A stretch of DNA of 5,645 nucleotides, taken from Lachnospiraceae bacterium. Lineage in GTDB: Bacteria > Bacillota > Clostridia > Lachnospirales > Lachnospiraceae. The stretch is taken from positions 1-5,645 of the forward strand of contig JAFTPY010000125.1 in assembly GCA_017463035.1 (NCBI GenBank). The letters run 5' to 3'. Shown here piece after piece: positions 5,140-5,645 of the stretch. Positions within the stretch are counted from its first letter, which is position 1; each line of letters opens with the position of its first letter. The notes beneath the pieces are model-generated. The model searched no databases. It worked only from the letters and a program-made list of their open reading frames with translations, and was not told the DNA's origin. Both the position numbers and the translations under genes were made by a program.

Positions 5140-5645
5140 ATGAAATGTTTGATTCTTGCCGCGGGCTATGCAACGCGGTTGTATCCGTTGACGGAGAATT
5201 TTCCGAAGCCGCTTCTTAAGGTGGGGGAAAAGACGATTTTGGACTGGCTGATTGATGATATTGATACGTTAGGGCTGGTGGATGAGTATGTGGTGATTTC
5301 CAATCATAAGTTTGCTCACCATTTTGATGCCTGGGCGAAGGAGAAGCAGCAGAAGATTACCGTAGTGGACGACGGGACGGAGAGCAACGAGACACGTCTC
5401 GGTGCGGTAAAGGATATTCAGTTTGCCATGGACAAGTTGGAGCTGGATGACGAGATGTTGGTGATTGCCGGGGACAATGTGTTGGATTTTTCCCTGACGA
5501 AGTTTATTTCCTATGCAAAGGAGAAGGGAACCTCCTGTATTATGCGTTACTACGAGGAGTCGGAGGCGAAGCTGAAAAAGTGCGGCGTTGTGACGATAGA
5601 TGCGGATGATTCTGTTTTGGATATGACAGAGAAGCCGGAGCAGCC
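5140..5645 (+). CDS. Sugar-1-phosphate nucleotidyltransferase, RmlA-like (3' end beyond window)
   Basis: The first 168 complete codons of a nucleotidyltransferase are present; the rest lies outside the window. ATG 5140 follows AGGCAGG (5124-5130) by nine bases; an ATG at 5133 is in another frame. The N-terminus has the NTP-binding signature L-A-A-G-Y-A-T-R-L-Y-P-L-T (6-18) and F-P-K-P-L-L (21-26, Lys23). Asp112 in I-A-G-D-N is the expected metal-binding aspartate, and T-E-K-P (163-166) matches the family's substrate-binding stretch. The reaction is sugar-1-phosphate plus NTP to NDP-sugar plus pyrophosphate; the nucleotide and sugar cannot be told from this part. It starts 69 bases after the kinase stop with no clear promoter or terminator between them. 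The kinase product, a sugar-1-phosphate, is therefore its likely substrate. A small GCACCT/AGGTGC palindrome (5061-5074) overlaps the kinase stop and is of unknown meaning. Confidence 0.88.
   Translation, partial: MKCLILAAGYATRLYPLTENFPKPLLKVGEKTILDWLIDDIDTLGLVDEYVVISNHKFAHHFDAWAKEKQQKITVVDDGTESNETRLGAVKDIQFAMDKLELDDEMLVIAGDNVLDFSLTKFISYAKEKGTSCIMRYYEESEAKLKKCGVVTIDADDSVLDMTEKPEQ

Overview
The window looks like a low-to-moderate GC Firmicute, most likely a gut Clostridia of the Lachnospiraceae type. The evidence is strong AGGAG-type ribosome sites, a TTGACA/TATAAT-like promoter style, and an Rpn/PD-(D/E)XK 'transposase' and an excisionase-type HTH of forms common in that group. No rRNA, tRNA, CRISPR or classical transposase was seen.

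Left part (1-2036): a nucleotide-sugar gene of the CapF type (SDR reductase plus cupin) survives only as two pieces. A short piece at 3-76 carries the KMxVDARG linker that precedes the cupin. A second piece at about 1770-2009 carries most of the cupin domain. Between them lies an AT-rich cassette of about 1.7 kb with its own promoter and two tightly spaced genes: an unrecognised 208-aa soluble protein and a 277-aa protein with two membrane segments and a long cytoplasmic tail. I read this as a two-gene accessory cassette inserted into a capsule-type gene. It is the main candidate for an undescribed system.

Middle part (2028-3374): a hairpin separates the cupin remnant from a convergent Rpn-family nuclease gene on the minus strand (2089-3129). 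Inside this gene a perfect AAGGAGG precedes an in-frame ATG (2304) and could give a 71-aa C-terminal product, as described for intragenic Rpn antitoxins. Two minus-strand promoters lie upstream, with hairpin-forming sequence between them.

Right part (3537-5645): a plus-strand operon follows. A 22-bp inverted repeat overlaps a TTGACT-17-TACACT promoter. The first gene (3661-5070) fuses an excisionase-like HTH domain to a GHMP sugar kinase that resembles plant galacturonokinase more than classical GalK. The second gene (5140 onward, cut by the window end) is an RmlA-like sugar-1-phosphate nucleotidyltransferase. Together they suggest a salvage route from a free sugar or uronic acid to sugar-1-phosphate and then NDP-sugar. 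The fused HTH and the palindrome suggest, but do not prove, autoregulation.
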